NCBI GenBank assembly: GCA_039714495.1
Contig: JBDLJD010000123.1
Span: forward strand, 1 to 13,660
Direction: 5' to 3'
From: JAJDNW01 sp039714495
GTDB taxonomy: Bacteria; Desulfobacterota; Desulfobacteria; Desulfobacterales; B30-G6
Length of the DNA: 13,660 nt
Below are positions 6,423 through 13,550 of the stretch, in pieces (the stretch's first letter is position 1; each line of letters opens with the position of its first letter). Both the position numbers and the translations under genes were made by a program. A model generated the notes under the pieces. That model was given only the letters and a program-made list of their open reading frames with translations. It did not search any database and was not told the DNA's origin.

Positions 6423-7385
6423 TTATTGTTCGTTGATGGCGTCGGTCAACTCGGGCAGGAAGTCCAGGATGTCGGCTTCGATACCCACGTCGGCTACCTG
6501 AAAAATAGGGGCCTTGGGGTTCTTGTTGATGGCCACTACAAAGGGGTTGCCTTTCAGACCGCCTAAGTGCTGAAAAGAGCCGCTGATGCCGCAGGCCAGA
6601 TAGACCTTGGGTTTGACCGTCTGACCGGAAGTGCCCACCTGGCGGGATTTTTCCAGCCACTTGGCGTCCACGATGGGCCGTGAACAGGAAACCACTGCCC
6701 CCATGGCCTCGGCCAGATCATCTGCGATCTCGAGGTTGTCTTCGTCTTCGATGCCGCGGCCAATGGAAACGAGTACATCCTCTTTGGTAATGTCTACATC
6801 GCCCACTTCCGCTTCCACGATCTCCAGATAGCGGCGGCCGGCACTCATGTCACCGGCATCTCCGGATTTATCCACAACGGAGCCACCCGCAGCTTTGCTC
6901 TCATCGGCCTGGAAAGCACCCGGGCGAACGTTGATGACCGCACCGGCGGAAATATCACAGTTCACGTGCGTGCTTACAGCCCCGCCATATTCCTGGCGCA
7001 CGACCTTCAGGGTGTCGCCGTCAAGCCCTTCAAAATCAACCGCATCAGGCACAAAGGCGCTGTCCAATTTTATGGAAAGGCCGGGGGCGAGATCCATGCC
7101 GAAGGTGTCATGCGGCACCAGGAGAATACAGTCCTGGGGCAGGATATTGAGCAGGGCCTTGCGGATCATCTCGGCATTGGGGTATGCCAGCGCATCACTG
7201 TCGATCTTCCACACTTCCTGATAGGATGAAGCCACCTCGCTGCAGACCGCATCCACGCCGGAACCGACCACGAGTGCATTCACCGGTGCATCGGCAATCT
7301 TTTTAGCGGCAGCCACCAGTTCGAGAGCAGAATCATCAGGAACACCATCCTTGTACCCTATATATGCAAAAATCTGTCCAGCCAT
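6423..7385 (-). CDS. etfA: Electron transfer flavoprotein, alpha subunit
   Basis: EtfA, 320 residues, forms the FAD-carrying heterodimer with EtfB that takes electrons from acyl-CoA dehydrogenases. The C-terminal FAD-binding domain is clear: SCSRPIVDAKWLEKSRQVG, then TSGQTVKPKVYLACGISGS, HLGGLKGNPFVVAINKN and APIFQVADVGIEADILDFLP. These match the EtfA signature in order. The N-terminal part (about 1-190) is the Rossmann-like ETF domain. AGGAGGG precedes the ATG. Its start overlaps the etfB stop by one base (TAATG), so the subunits are translationally coupled. It is last in the operon, behind the membrane oxidoreductase and etfB. Whether this ETF confurcates or bifurcates is not visible; the partner genes argue for a simple carrier to the membrane enzyme. 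Confidence 0.96.
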   Translation of the reverse strand: MAGQIFAYIGYKDGVPDDSALELVAAAKKIADAPVNALVVGSGVDAVCSEVASSYQEVWKIDSDALAYPNAEMIRKALLNILPQDCILLVPHDTFGMDLAPGLSIKLDSAFVPDAVDFEGLDGDTLKVVRQEYGGAVSTHVNCDISAGAVINVRPGAFQADESKAAGGSVVDKSGDAGDMSAGRRYLEIVEAEVGDVDITKEDVLVSIGRGIEDEDNLEIADDLAEAMGAVVSCSRPIVDAKWLEKSRQVGTSGQTVKPKVYLACGISGSFQHLGGLKGNPFVVAINKNPKAPIFQVADVGIEADILDFLPELTDAINEQ

Positions 7386-8176
7386 TATTTGAGCCCTCCT
7401 TTGGCTTTAAGCAGTTCGATCAGTTTTTCGACAATCTCGTCGGTGCTGCCTTCCAGCATTTCCGCACCTTCACCAAGTTCCGGCACATAGTAGTCAAGGC
7501 ATTTAACTTTGGCGCCCGCTGCACCTACGGCATCGGCACCAACACCCAGGTCACCTGCGCCGTGTACGGGGATTTCCACCGAAGCCACCTTGCGGATGCC
7601 GCGGATACCCACGTAGCGGGGTTCATTGATACCTGTCTGGATTGACAGAACGCAGGGCAGGTCGATTTCATTCATTTCCTGATTGCCGCCTTCGATTTCG
7701 CGCCCTACCTTGATCTTCTTATCGTCGACCATCTCGACCTTATTCACCAATGAGGCATAGGGCAGGTCCAGCATGGCCGCCAGCATACCGCCCACCTGGG
7801 CAGCACCGTCATCGGCCTGCGCCCCGGTGAGGATCAAGTCATATTTTCCTTTTTCCACGGCCGCCTTGAGAAGGGTCGCAATGCCCTTGCCATCCGAACC
7901 CTCGAAGGCATCGTCCGACAAAAGGATGCCGTTGTCGGCGCCCATGGCCATTTCCCTTCTCACGACCTCTTCGGATTCCTCGTCACCCACACTCACGACG
8001 GTGACGCTGCCGCCCACGTTGTCCTTAATCTGAATCGCCTCTTCCACAGCGTAGTTGTCCCACTCGTTCACCGAATAGACCAGGTCGTCCCTTTCGATAT
8101 CCGTACCGTCGCTGTTGACCTCGATCTCGTTTTCAGCGGTATCCGGGACTCTTTTCACACATACCAAAATTTCCAT
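7385..8176 (-). CDS. etfB: Electron transfer flavoprotein, beta subunit
   Basis: EtfB, 263 residues, binds AMP (or a second FAD in bifurcating types) and docks to the dehydrogenase. It begins MEILVCVKRVPDTAENEIEV, the typical N terminus. It carries YSVNEWDNYAVEEAIQIKD, TGAQADDGAAQVGGMLA (about 117-133), and the family signature VGREIEGGNQEMNEIDLP, followed by CVLSIQTGINEPRYVGIRGI. GGGAGGAA lies ahead of the ATG. Gene order is membrane oxidoreductase, 82-bp gap, etfB, etfA; the gap shows no terminator, so all three are probably one transcript. The C-terminal ~60 residues, with an alanine/glycine-rich link (LGVGADAVGAAGAKVK), are less conserved. Most likely partners are the acyl-CoA dehydrogenase encoded upstream and the adjoining quinone reductase. 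Confidence 0.96.
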   Translation of the reverse strand: MEILVCVKRVPDTAENEIEVNSDGTDIERDDLVYSVNEWDNYAVEEAIQIKDNVGGSVTVVSVGDEESEEVVRREMAMGADNGILLSDDAFEGSDGKGIATLLKAAVEKGKYDLILTGAQADDGAAQVGGMLAAMLDLPYASLVNKVEMVDDKKIKVGREIEGGNQEMNEIDLPCVLSIQTGINEPRYVGIRGIRKVASVEIPVHGAGDLGVGADAVGAAGAKVKCLDYYVPELGEGAEMLEGSTDEIVEKLIELLKAKGGLK

Positions 8177-8258
8177 GTTCTTCCTCCCGTTGTTATTAAT
8201 TTCCCAAACCTACATTTATAAACCTTGAATCCTAACCGATATCCAGATTCTTAATTCG

Positions 8259-10331
8259 CTAAGCTTCTATGTGGCTATCCACAAGCTCCGCCAGGTCGAT
8301 GGCTTCCATGCTGCCCTCCAGGCCGGCGACCTTGATAGCATCCTCGATATTCACCAGGCAGAACGGGCAGGCCGTGACAATCACGTTGGCACCGGCTTTG
8401 GCCGCCATCTCCACCCGCAGTACGCCCATACGCTGTTCTTCCTCGGGTTCGTAGAACAACATCAGGCCGCCGCCACCGCAGCAGAAGGAACGGTCGCGGC
8501 ACTTTTCCATGTCCACCCTTTTTATGCCCGGTATGGCATCTATGGCTTCCCTGGGGTCATCATACACGCTGTTGTGCCGGCCGAGGTAGCACGGGTCGTG
8601 ATAGGTATAGACTTTACCGTTGCCCTCAGCCGCCTTGAGTTGGATGGCCCCTGTCTTCACCTTGCGGGCAATGTACTGGCTGATGTGCTCCACCGGGGGA
8701 AGGTCGGCATAATCGTTCTTCAGGGCGTTGTAAGCATGGGGGTCCGAGGTGACGATTTTCGACACACCGGAGTTGAGGATGGCGTCCGTGTTCTGATCCT
8801 TCAGGTCCTGAAAGAGCATTTCCTCACCAAAACGCCTGACCTCGTTGCCGCTGTCCTTCTCAGCTTTGCCGAGAATCCCGAAGTCCTCACCGGCGGCATT
8901 CAGAACCTTTACCGTGGCCCGGCCGATATCCTGCATCCGGTCGTCAAACGAGGTAATGCTGTCCAGAAAATAGAGGGTCTCGGCAGACGCTTTCTTACCC
9001 AGGACCTTGACATCGCACCCTTCGGGGAGTTCCTTGGTCCAGTCGGCCCGCTTCTTTTCCATCTTGCCCCAGGGGTTGCCCCTTTTCTCCAGTGCCCTCA
9101 AGGGTTTCTGCAGGGACTGGGGCACCATGCCTTCGTCCACCATCCCGCGCCGCAGATCCACGATTTTGTCGATATACTCGATCCCCAGCGGACATTCCTG
9201 CTCGCAGGCGCCACAGGTGGTGCAGGACCAGATTTCATCCTCTTCATAGATATTGCCAATCAGGTCATCGCCTTTTGTAAAGGGGGTGCCGTACGGGTAA
9301 AGCGGATAGTTTTTGAATACCAGATCCCGGCCTTTAATGGAAATAAACCGGGGTGACAACGGCCGTTTGACGGCGTTGGCCGGGCAGTTGTCCGAACACC
9401 GCCCGCAATCTGCACAGGAATAAAAGTCAAGCATGTGCTTCCAGGTAAAATCCTCCAGTTTTTTCACGCCAAAGGATTCCAGGTCGTCCAGTTTGTCGTC
9501 GGCCACACCGTGCCGCACCGGCTTGATATTGCCCCGGTCGATGCGCATGAAGAATACGTTGAAAAAAGACGTTATCACATGGAAATGCTTACCCATGGGC
9601 AGGAAGCAGAGAAAGCTGAAAAAGACCAGGTCGTGGACATAGTACATGATGATATGGATGCCCTGCAGGGTGGAAAGGGATGCCCATGTCAGCATCACCT
9701 TGAATATCCACGCCAGACTCAAGGGGGCGATAAATTCTACATGCAGCCCCTGCCGCGCCTGGGCCACCGCGGCACTGGCCTCGAAAAGGCTCTCCGAGAT
9801 CATGAGAGTCGAGATCATGCCCAGCACGAAAACGGCCTCAGAAGTATGGTCCTTGCCGTATTTTGACGGTACGGCATATCTTTCGGGCTTGACCACAATT
9901 CTGCGGTAGGCGGCCAAGCAACAGGCCACCAGGACCATGGTGGCGGCATAGTCTTTGAAAAAGCTGTAAACGACCCCCAGAGGACCGCCCAGGCCCGGAA
10001 GGACAAAACCTTCAGAGAGGCCGATAACGACCAGTGAGGTAGACCGGATGCCCAGCACCAGGAAACCGGCAAAGATCATGATATGAATAATGCCGGCCGT
10101 TTTATAGCGCGGCTGACGCCATTGCAGCAGCCAGATCCGCACCACCTTGACGACGCGCTCCACAATGCGGTTGAAGCGAAAATCCGGTGCCGCCAGCACC
10201 AGCGGCGCAATCCTGATGGCCATGATGTAGGTAAACAGGGCCACCCCGGCGATGGGTATCAGAATTGAAAAAAGTATGGTGGGTATACCGAGAAATGAAT
10301 AACTGGCCGGTGCGATCAAAGCGGTTTCCAT
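8259..10331 (-). CDS. Membrane cytochrome b / Fe-S oxidoreductase, probable EtfAB:menaquinone oxidoreductase
   Basis: Membrane protein of 690 residues. An N-terminal NarI-like cytochrome b part (about 12-250, some six hydrophobic segments) has His83, His226, His233, His249 and His251 as possible heme ligands. Two 4Fe-4S ferredoxin motifs follow: CADCGRCSDNCP (306-317) and CTTCGACEQECP (370-381). An HdrD/GlpC-like tail ends with one intact CCG domain: DPCYLGRH (Cys581), CCGGGG (617-622) and CPFC (655-658). The first CCG domain (about 450-540) has lost its cysteines. This architecture matches the EMO enzyme described for syntrophic fatty-acid oxidisers, which moves electrons from EtfAB to menaquinone. 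The position beside etfBA supports that role. GGGAGGAC precedes the ATG by about 9 bases. Quinone specificity is inferred, not seen. Confidence 0.88.
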   Translation of the reverse strand: METALIAPASYSFLGIPTILFSILIPIAGVALFTYIMAIRIAPLVLAAPDFRFNRIVERVVKVVRIWLLQWRQPRYKTAGIIHIMIFAGFLVLGIRSTSLVVIGLSEGFVLPGLGGPLGVVYSFFKDYAATMVLVACCLAAYRRIVVKPERYAVPSKYGKDHTSEAVFVLGMISTLMISESLFEASAAVAQARQGLHVEFIAPLSLAWIFKVMLTWASLSTLQGIHIIMYYVHDLVFFSFLCFLPMGKHFHVITSFFNVFFMRIDRGNIKPVRHGVADDKLDDLESFGVKKLEDFTWKHMLDFYSCADCGRCSDNCPANAVKRPLSPRFISIKGRDLVFKNYPLYPYGTPFTKGDDLIGNIYEEDEIWSCTTCGACEQECPLGIEYIDKIVDLRRGMVDEGMVPQSLQKPLRALEKRGNPWGKMEKKRADWTKELPEGCDVKVLGKKASAETLYFLDSITSFDDRMQDIGRATVKVLNAAGEDFGILGKAEKDSGNEVRRFGEEMLFQDLKDQNTDAILNSGVSKIVTSDPHAYNALKNDYADLPPVEHISQYIARKVKTGAIQLKAAEGNGKVYTYHDPCYLGRHNSVYDDPREAIDAIPGIKRVDMEKCRDRSFCCGGGGLMLFYEPEEEQRMGVLRVEMAAKAGANVIVTACPFCLVNIEDAIKVAGLEGSMEAIDLAELVDSHIEA

Positions 10332-10391
10332 TGGTTATACGTCCTCCCTCTCAAACGAAGGTAACTCTATGATTGAATTGTTGCGACTTGG

Positions 10392-10409
10392 TGAATATGC
10401 GCTCATTTT
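10392..10409 (-). promoter_or_regulatory. Possible degenerate FadR-type operator at the etf operon promoter
   Basis: TGAAT (10392-10396) and TCATT (10403-10407) have the same spacing as in the palindrome at 13363-13380, and the site sits directly downstream of the predicted -10, as there. The inner and outer bases of the halves differ, so this is a weak match. Confidence 0.3.
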
Positions 10410-10436
10410 TTTATTCATCCCCCGCTGTCATGTCAA
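10408..10436 (-). promoter_or_regulatory. Predicted promoter of the oxidoreductase-etfB-etfA operon
   Basis: On the minus strand, TTGACA (10431-10436), a 17-bp spacer and TAAAAA (10408-10413). The -35 is perfect and the -10 only fair. Start would be near 10401, about 70 bases before the ATG at 10331. Confidence 0.5.
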
Positions 10437-10441
10437 CAAGA

Positions 10442-10466
10442 ATAAAATCGTGTTCCACGATTTTAT
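10442..10466. promoter_or_regulatory. Perfect 11-bp inverted repeat upstream of the etf operon
   Basis: ATAAAATCGTG and CACGATTTTAT pair around TTC. It lies 6 bp upstream of the predicted -35 of the oxidoreductase operon and has no T run after the stem. This fits an activator or repressor site better than a terminator. No known regulator consensus comes to mind. Confidence 0.45.
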
Positions 10467-10522
10467 CGGGGAATTCCAATCCAAAAGGGTTGCCTAACAT
10501 AATTCTACAGTACGAACAATAT

Positions 10523-10611
10523 GTTTCGGGTTACGAGTTACGGGCTACAGGTCTCATGTTTTATATTTGGTGTTACGTGTTTCGGGTTCGGGTGTCAGGT
10601 TTCGGATTTCG
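10523..10611 (+). repeat. Degenerate GGGTTACG / TTTCGGGT repeat tract
   Basis: TTTCGGGTTACGAGTTACGG, then GTTACGTGTTTCGGGTTCGG and GTGTCAGGTTTCGGATTTCG. Short units drift in sequence with no unique spacers, so it is not a CRISPR. The 10332-10820 gap otherwise holds the etf promoter region, the inverted-repeat element at 10624-10746 and a repeat copy at 10757-10792. I see no gene in it. Confidence 0.6.
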
Positions 10612-10623
10612 CCCTCCGATCCC

Positions 10624-10746
10624 TAACTCCCTTCATAAGCCACCGGCTCAGCCGGTGAGAATTGAAAAGGTTCTACCGATCCGGTGAGGATTACATGTGA
10701 CAACAGTGTTCACTTAACCTACGCCGGTGTCTGATGAAGGGAGTTA
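10624..10746. repeat. 123-bp element with 13-bp terminal inverted repeats (MITE-like or structured RNA)
   Basis: TAACTCCCTTCAT (10624-10636) and its exact complement ATGAAGGGAGTTA (10734-10746) enclose 97 bases. Inside, CACCGGC (10641-10647) can pair with GCCGGTG at 10651-10657 (3-base loop) or, over a long range, with GCCGGTG at 10723-10729. CCGGTGAG also occurs twice (10652-10659 and 10681-10688). There is no coding frame. It resembles REP or IS200/IS605 end hairpins or a MITE, and no target duplication is evident. Confidence 0.6.
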
Positions 10747-10756
10747 AACCAAGAAG

Positions 10757-10792
10757 ATGATTTTTGCGTCTTAGCGGTTCAAGATCTGCCTT
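10757..10792 (-). repeat. Interspersed repeat, AACCACAAAGGCACAAAGG family, minus-strand copy
   Basis: On the minus strand it reads GGCAGATCTTGAACCGCTAA, then GACGCAAAAATCATC. It shares AGATCTTGAACC and GCAAA blocks with the copy at 753-793. It starts 29 bases after the acyl-CoA dehydrogenase stop, in that gene's sense direction. Confidence 0.6.
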
Positions 10793-10820
10793 TCACCTCC
10801 TACCGCCGGCTGATCAGTTG

Positions 10821-12638
10821 CTATTTGCCACCGAAGGCATCTTCGGAAATGGAGATCACGGCCTTATTGCCTGACAGAATGGAATTCATCTTGCCCAGTG
10901 ACACCGGCAGCATGGCACCGATGAAAAATTCGGCATTCTTCACCTGGCCCTCGTAGTAAGCGACATCCTTCTTCTTGGCACCGCTGTCCAATTTCTGCGC
11001 GGCAATCACCGCACGCCACAGGAGCATCCAGGCCATGACCACATCACCGGCCACGTCCATGAAGGGATAGGCCGCCGCAAACGCGTCCAGGGCCTTGGGG
11101 GACATGGCGGTGGCGCCCATATACATGGCCACCTCGCCCAGTTTGTTGAGCGCCTCCTCGAGGTTTTTAGCGAGTTCTGCAGTGGCCGGGTTCTCTTTGG
11201 CCCGGGCGATAATCTTCTGAATTTCACCCATCAGGTCCATAATCGGCCGGCCTTCGTTCATGCCCAGCTTGCGCCCCAGAAGGTCCATGGCCTGGATGCC
11301 GTTGGTGCCTTCGTAGATCATGGTGATGCGGCAGTCCCGTACCAGTTGTTCCTGGGGGTACTCCTTGATATACCCGTAGCCGCCGTACACCTGCATGCCC
11401 ATGTTGCAGACATCGTAGGCACGGTCGGTGACATACCCCTTGGCGATGGGAATCAGTACATCCACGATGCCATGGTATTTGGCCTTCACATCCTCATCGT
11501 CGGTAATGTCGACCAAATCGTCGCAGTTGGCCACATAATAGAGCAGGCTGCGCATACCCTCCACATAGGCTTTCATGGTCAACAACTGCCTTCTCACATC
11601 CGGGTGCTGGATGATGGGGACGGACGGCGCATCCTTGTCCGCAAAAGACATCAGGTTTTTGCCCTGCACTCTTTCCCGGGCGTAGTTGATGGCGTTTAAA
11701 TAGGAAGCGCTGGCGCAGGCAAAGCCCTGCATGCCAACCAGGAGCCGGGCTTCATTCATCATCAGGAACATGGCCCGCATGCCCTTGTTCTCTTCCCCTA
11801 ACAGGGTTCCCACGCACGCGTCCTTGCCCCCCAGGGTGAGGGAGCAGGTGGCATTGCCGTGAATGCCCATTTTCTCTTCAATACCCGTACAGACAACATC
11901 GTTGAATTCGCCCAGGCTGCCGTCGTCATTGACCCTGAACTTCGGCACCAGGAACAGGGAAATCCCCTTGGTCCCCTCGGGGGCGCCTTCGATGCGCGCC
12001 AGCACAGGATGAATGATGTTTTCCGCCATGTCGTGCTCACCCGAGGAGATAAATATCTTGTTCCCGGCAATGGAATAGGTACCGTCGTCATTTTTGACGG
12101 CCGTGGTTGTCAGGGCGCCCACGTCGGAACCGGCTTCGGGTTCGGTCAGCAGCATAGTGCCGGTCCACTCGCCCGTGTACATCTTTTTCAGGAAAAGCGC
12201 TTTCTGCTTGTCCGTCCCAAAGGCCTCCACCAGTTTAGCGGCTCCATGGGTGAGTCCCGGGTACATCATGAAGGCGTAGTTAGCACCGTTGAAATAGTCT
12301 GCCGCTGCCAGGGAAACAGTCCTGGGCATTCCCTGCCCGCCCCATTCCGGATCCTCGGGCATTGCCACCCACTCGCCTTCCTTGAACAATTCGTACGCAC
12401 GATGGAATTCTTCGGGAACTGTTACCTTACCGTTGTCAAAGGTAACCCCCTCCCTGTCACCTATCTCGCGGGTGGGCAGGATTTCCTTGATCGCCAGATT
12501 GCGGGCCTCCTTGACGATCAGGTCCACTGTCTTACGGTTGAATTCCATAAATTTTTCGTGTTTGCTCAGGTTTTCTACCTCGAGCTGTTCGTGAAGAACA
12601 AAATTTACATCCCTGCGGTCTGCTATGCTCTGTGCCAT
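10821..12638 (-). CDS. Acyl-CoA dehydrogenase, ~600-residue type
   Basis: FAD enzyme of 605 residues that oxidises acyl-CoA to trans-2-enoyl-CoA and hands electrons to ETF. I start it at the ATG at 12638 because AAAGGAGAG lies ahead of it; the in-frame ATG at 12656 overlaps that site. Visible are an N-terminal extension (about 1-75), the signature LTEPEAGSDVGAL (about 164-176), RERVQGKNLMSFADKDAPSV before the C-terminal helical domain, and the catalytic base Glu443 in MIYEGTNGIQAMDLLGRKLG. A C-terminal helical extension (about 460-605) makes it longer than the 380-residue classical enzymes and like the DmdC/AcdA long group. Chain length is not readable. It lies 63 bp behind the TetR gene with no terminator between, so it is probably co-transcribed and under that repressor. 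Confidence 0.94.
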   Translation of the reverse strand: MAQSIADRRDVNFVLHEQLEVENLSKHEKFMEFNRKTVDLIVKEARNLAIKEILPTREIGDREGVTFDNGKVTVPEEFHRAYELFKEGEWVAMPEDPEWGGQGMPRTVSLAAADYFNGANYAFMMYPGLTHGAAKLVEAFGTDKQKALFLKKMYTGEWTGTMLLTEPEAGSDVGALTTTAVKNDDGTYSIAGNKIFISSGEHDMAENIIHPVLARIEGAPEGTKGISLFLVPKFRVNDDGSLGEFNDVVCTGIEEKMGIHGNATCSLTLGGKDACVGTLLGEENKGMRAMFLMMNEARLLVGMQGFACASASYLNAINYARERVQGKNLMSFADKDAPSVPIIQHPDVRRQLLTMKAYVEGMRSLLYYVANCDDLVDITDDEDVKAKYHGIVDVLIPIAKGYVTDRAYDVCNMGMQVYGGYGYIKEYPQEQLVRDCRITMIYEGTNGIQAMDLLGRKLGMNEGRPIMDLMGEIQKIIARAKENPATAELAKNLEEALNKLGEVAMYMGATAMSPKALDAFAAAYPFMDVAGDVVMAWMLLWRAVIAAQKLDSGAKKKDVAYYEGQVKNAEFFIGAMLPVSLGKMNSILSGNKAVISISEDAFGGK

Positions 12639-12701
12639 GGTTATCTCTCCTTTCATTAGAGAACGATCTTCATTTTATTAATTTTCATGCACGTCAGGGG
12701 C

Positions 12702-13331
12702 TCAAGCCGTTTCCCCTCGCCTGCCGACGCCCTCGATAAAAAGATCCACCAGGGGATCGGCCATGGACACCAGGTCGTATTGCCCCCCGGAATGAATCCA
12801 GGTATTGATCACCTCATCCACAGCCCCCAGGATGAACCGTTTGACCAGGCCCGAATAAAGGTTCTTGCGCATCAGGCCTTCCTGCTGGCCCTGCTCCACG
12901 ATCTCGGCCACGATGTCCAGATACATATTGGACATTTCCTTGATCTGCTCCTCTGCCAGGCGAAAGCTCTGATGGGTCTCGGACTGATACAGGATGGCCA
13001 TGTTCCGGTCGCGTTGAAATTCCGCCAGATGCCGGCGGACCAGGTTGCGGAGTTTCTCCACCGCGTTGTCGCCCTTGTTGACTTCCTCTCGAAAGCCGCT
13101 AAAAACCTGTTTGGTTTTATAATTGAAAAACTGGACCAGGATATCGTCCTTGTTCTTGAAATAGAGATAGATGGTGCCGTCGGCAACACCGGCCTCCCGG
13201 GCGACCTGGGCGATCGTGGATTGAAAAAATCCCTGCTCGGCAAATACCTTGATGGCCGCCTCCAGGATGCGCTGATACTTATCGTTTGGCCTTCTCCGCT
13301 TGTTGATGGTGCACCTCCCAATGATATGCAT
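12702..13331 (-). CDS. TetR-family regulator, resembling Bacillus FadR (YsiA)
   Basis: Repressor with an N-terminal TetR helix-turn-helix and a C-terminal ligand domain. With the start at 13331 it has 209 residues. The DNA-binding part includes YQRILEAAIKVFAEQGF (19-35) and GVADGTIYLYFKNKDDIL (48-65). The latter nearly repeats the B. subtilis FadR segment as I remember it, and C-terminal ILGAVDEVINTW also matches in style. FadR binds long-chain acyl-CoA and then leaves DNA. The start is uncertain. An ATG at 13373 lies inside the operator, and those at 13346 and 13331 have weak ribosome-binding sites. The best site, GGGAGG, leads with a 6-base spacer to an in-frame ATC at 13307, which would give 201 residues, near the Bacillus length (~194). 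It heads an apparent operon with the acyl-CoA dehydrogenase. Confidence 0.85.
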   Translation of the reverse strand: MHIIGRCTINKRRRPNDKYQRILEAAIKVFAEQGFFQSTIAQVAREAGVADGTIYLYFKNKDDILVQFFNYKTKQVFSGFREEVNKGDNAVEKLRNLVRRHLAEFQRDRNMAILYQSETHQSFRLAEEQIKEMSNMYLDIVAEIVEQGQQEGLMRKNLYSGLVKRFILGAVDEVINTWIHSGGQYDLVSMADPLVDLFIEGVGRRGETA

Positions 13332-13362
13332 GTTCCGCACAAACATGGGAACAGCATAAATA

Positions 13363-13380
13363 TGAATGAACATTCATTCA
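13363..13380. promoter_or_regulatory. FadR-type operator palindrome
   Basis: TGAATGAACATTCATTCA, inside a longer palindrome with 11-bp arms (13359-13369 and 13374-13384). It matches 17 of 18 positions of the B. subtilis FadR consensus TGAATGAMTANTCATTCA as I remember it. It lies one base downstream of the predicted -10 of the regulator gene, so bound protein would block the start site: likely autorepression, also silencing the acyl-CoA dehydrogenase gene. Confidence 0.8.
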
Positions 13381-13381
13381 T

Positions 13382-13408
13382 ATTATAAAGGCATTCCAGG
13401 AATGTCAA
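13382..13408 (-). promoter_or_regulatory. Predicted promoter of the tetR-acyl-CoA dehydrogenase operon
   Basis: On the minus strand, TTGACA (13403-13408) and TATAAT (13382-13387) are both perfect hexamers, with a short 15-bp spacer. Transcription would start near 13375, inside the operator, ruling out the ATG at 13373 as a normally led start. Confidence 0.65.
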
Positions 13409-13420
13409 GCCTTGTGGCAA

Positions 13421-13550
13421 TTTTTCTCACGCTGTCCATATACTTAATTATATATTTAATTTATATTAGTTACATTATTTTATTTATTTGCTCTCCAATT
13501 TTAATTTAAAATAATTGCAGTGATATTATAATGAACAAGAACTCATTTTT
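13421..13550. other. AT-rich intergenic stretch without a gene
   Basis: Composition drops sharply here (runs such as TTAATTATATATTTAATTTA), much more AT-rich than the genes around it. I see no reading frame with a ribosome-binding site. It lies behind the regulator's promoter, and its function is unknown. Confidence 0.4.

Noticed and set aside
6423..8176. EtfAB as a bifurcating FixAB-type pair
   Set aside because: No fixC/fixX and no bifurcating butyryl-CoA dehydrogenase-type neighbour is present. The coupled partner is a membrane quinone-reductase-like Fe-S protein, which fits ordinary electron delivery better.
8271..9356. 361-codon plus-strand open frame opposite the membrane oxidoreductase gene
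   Set aside because: It is antisense to a gene with clear Fe-S motifs and has no family resemblance. Long antisense frames are common opposite GC-biased codons.
10523..10611. Possible CRISPR array
   Set aside because: Units drift in length and sequence, there are no regular unique spacers, and no cas gene is in the window.
10373..10687. 104-codon plus-strand open frame upstream of the etf operon
   Set aside because: It runs through the etf promoter region, the GTTTCGGGT repeat tract and into the inverted-repeat element. It has no ribosome-binding site and its composition reflects the repeats.
11859..12659. 266-codon plus-strand frame opposite the acyl-CoA dehydrogenase gene
   Set aside because: It is a shadow of a gene whose signatures are unmistakable, with no recognisable domain of its own.
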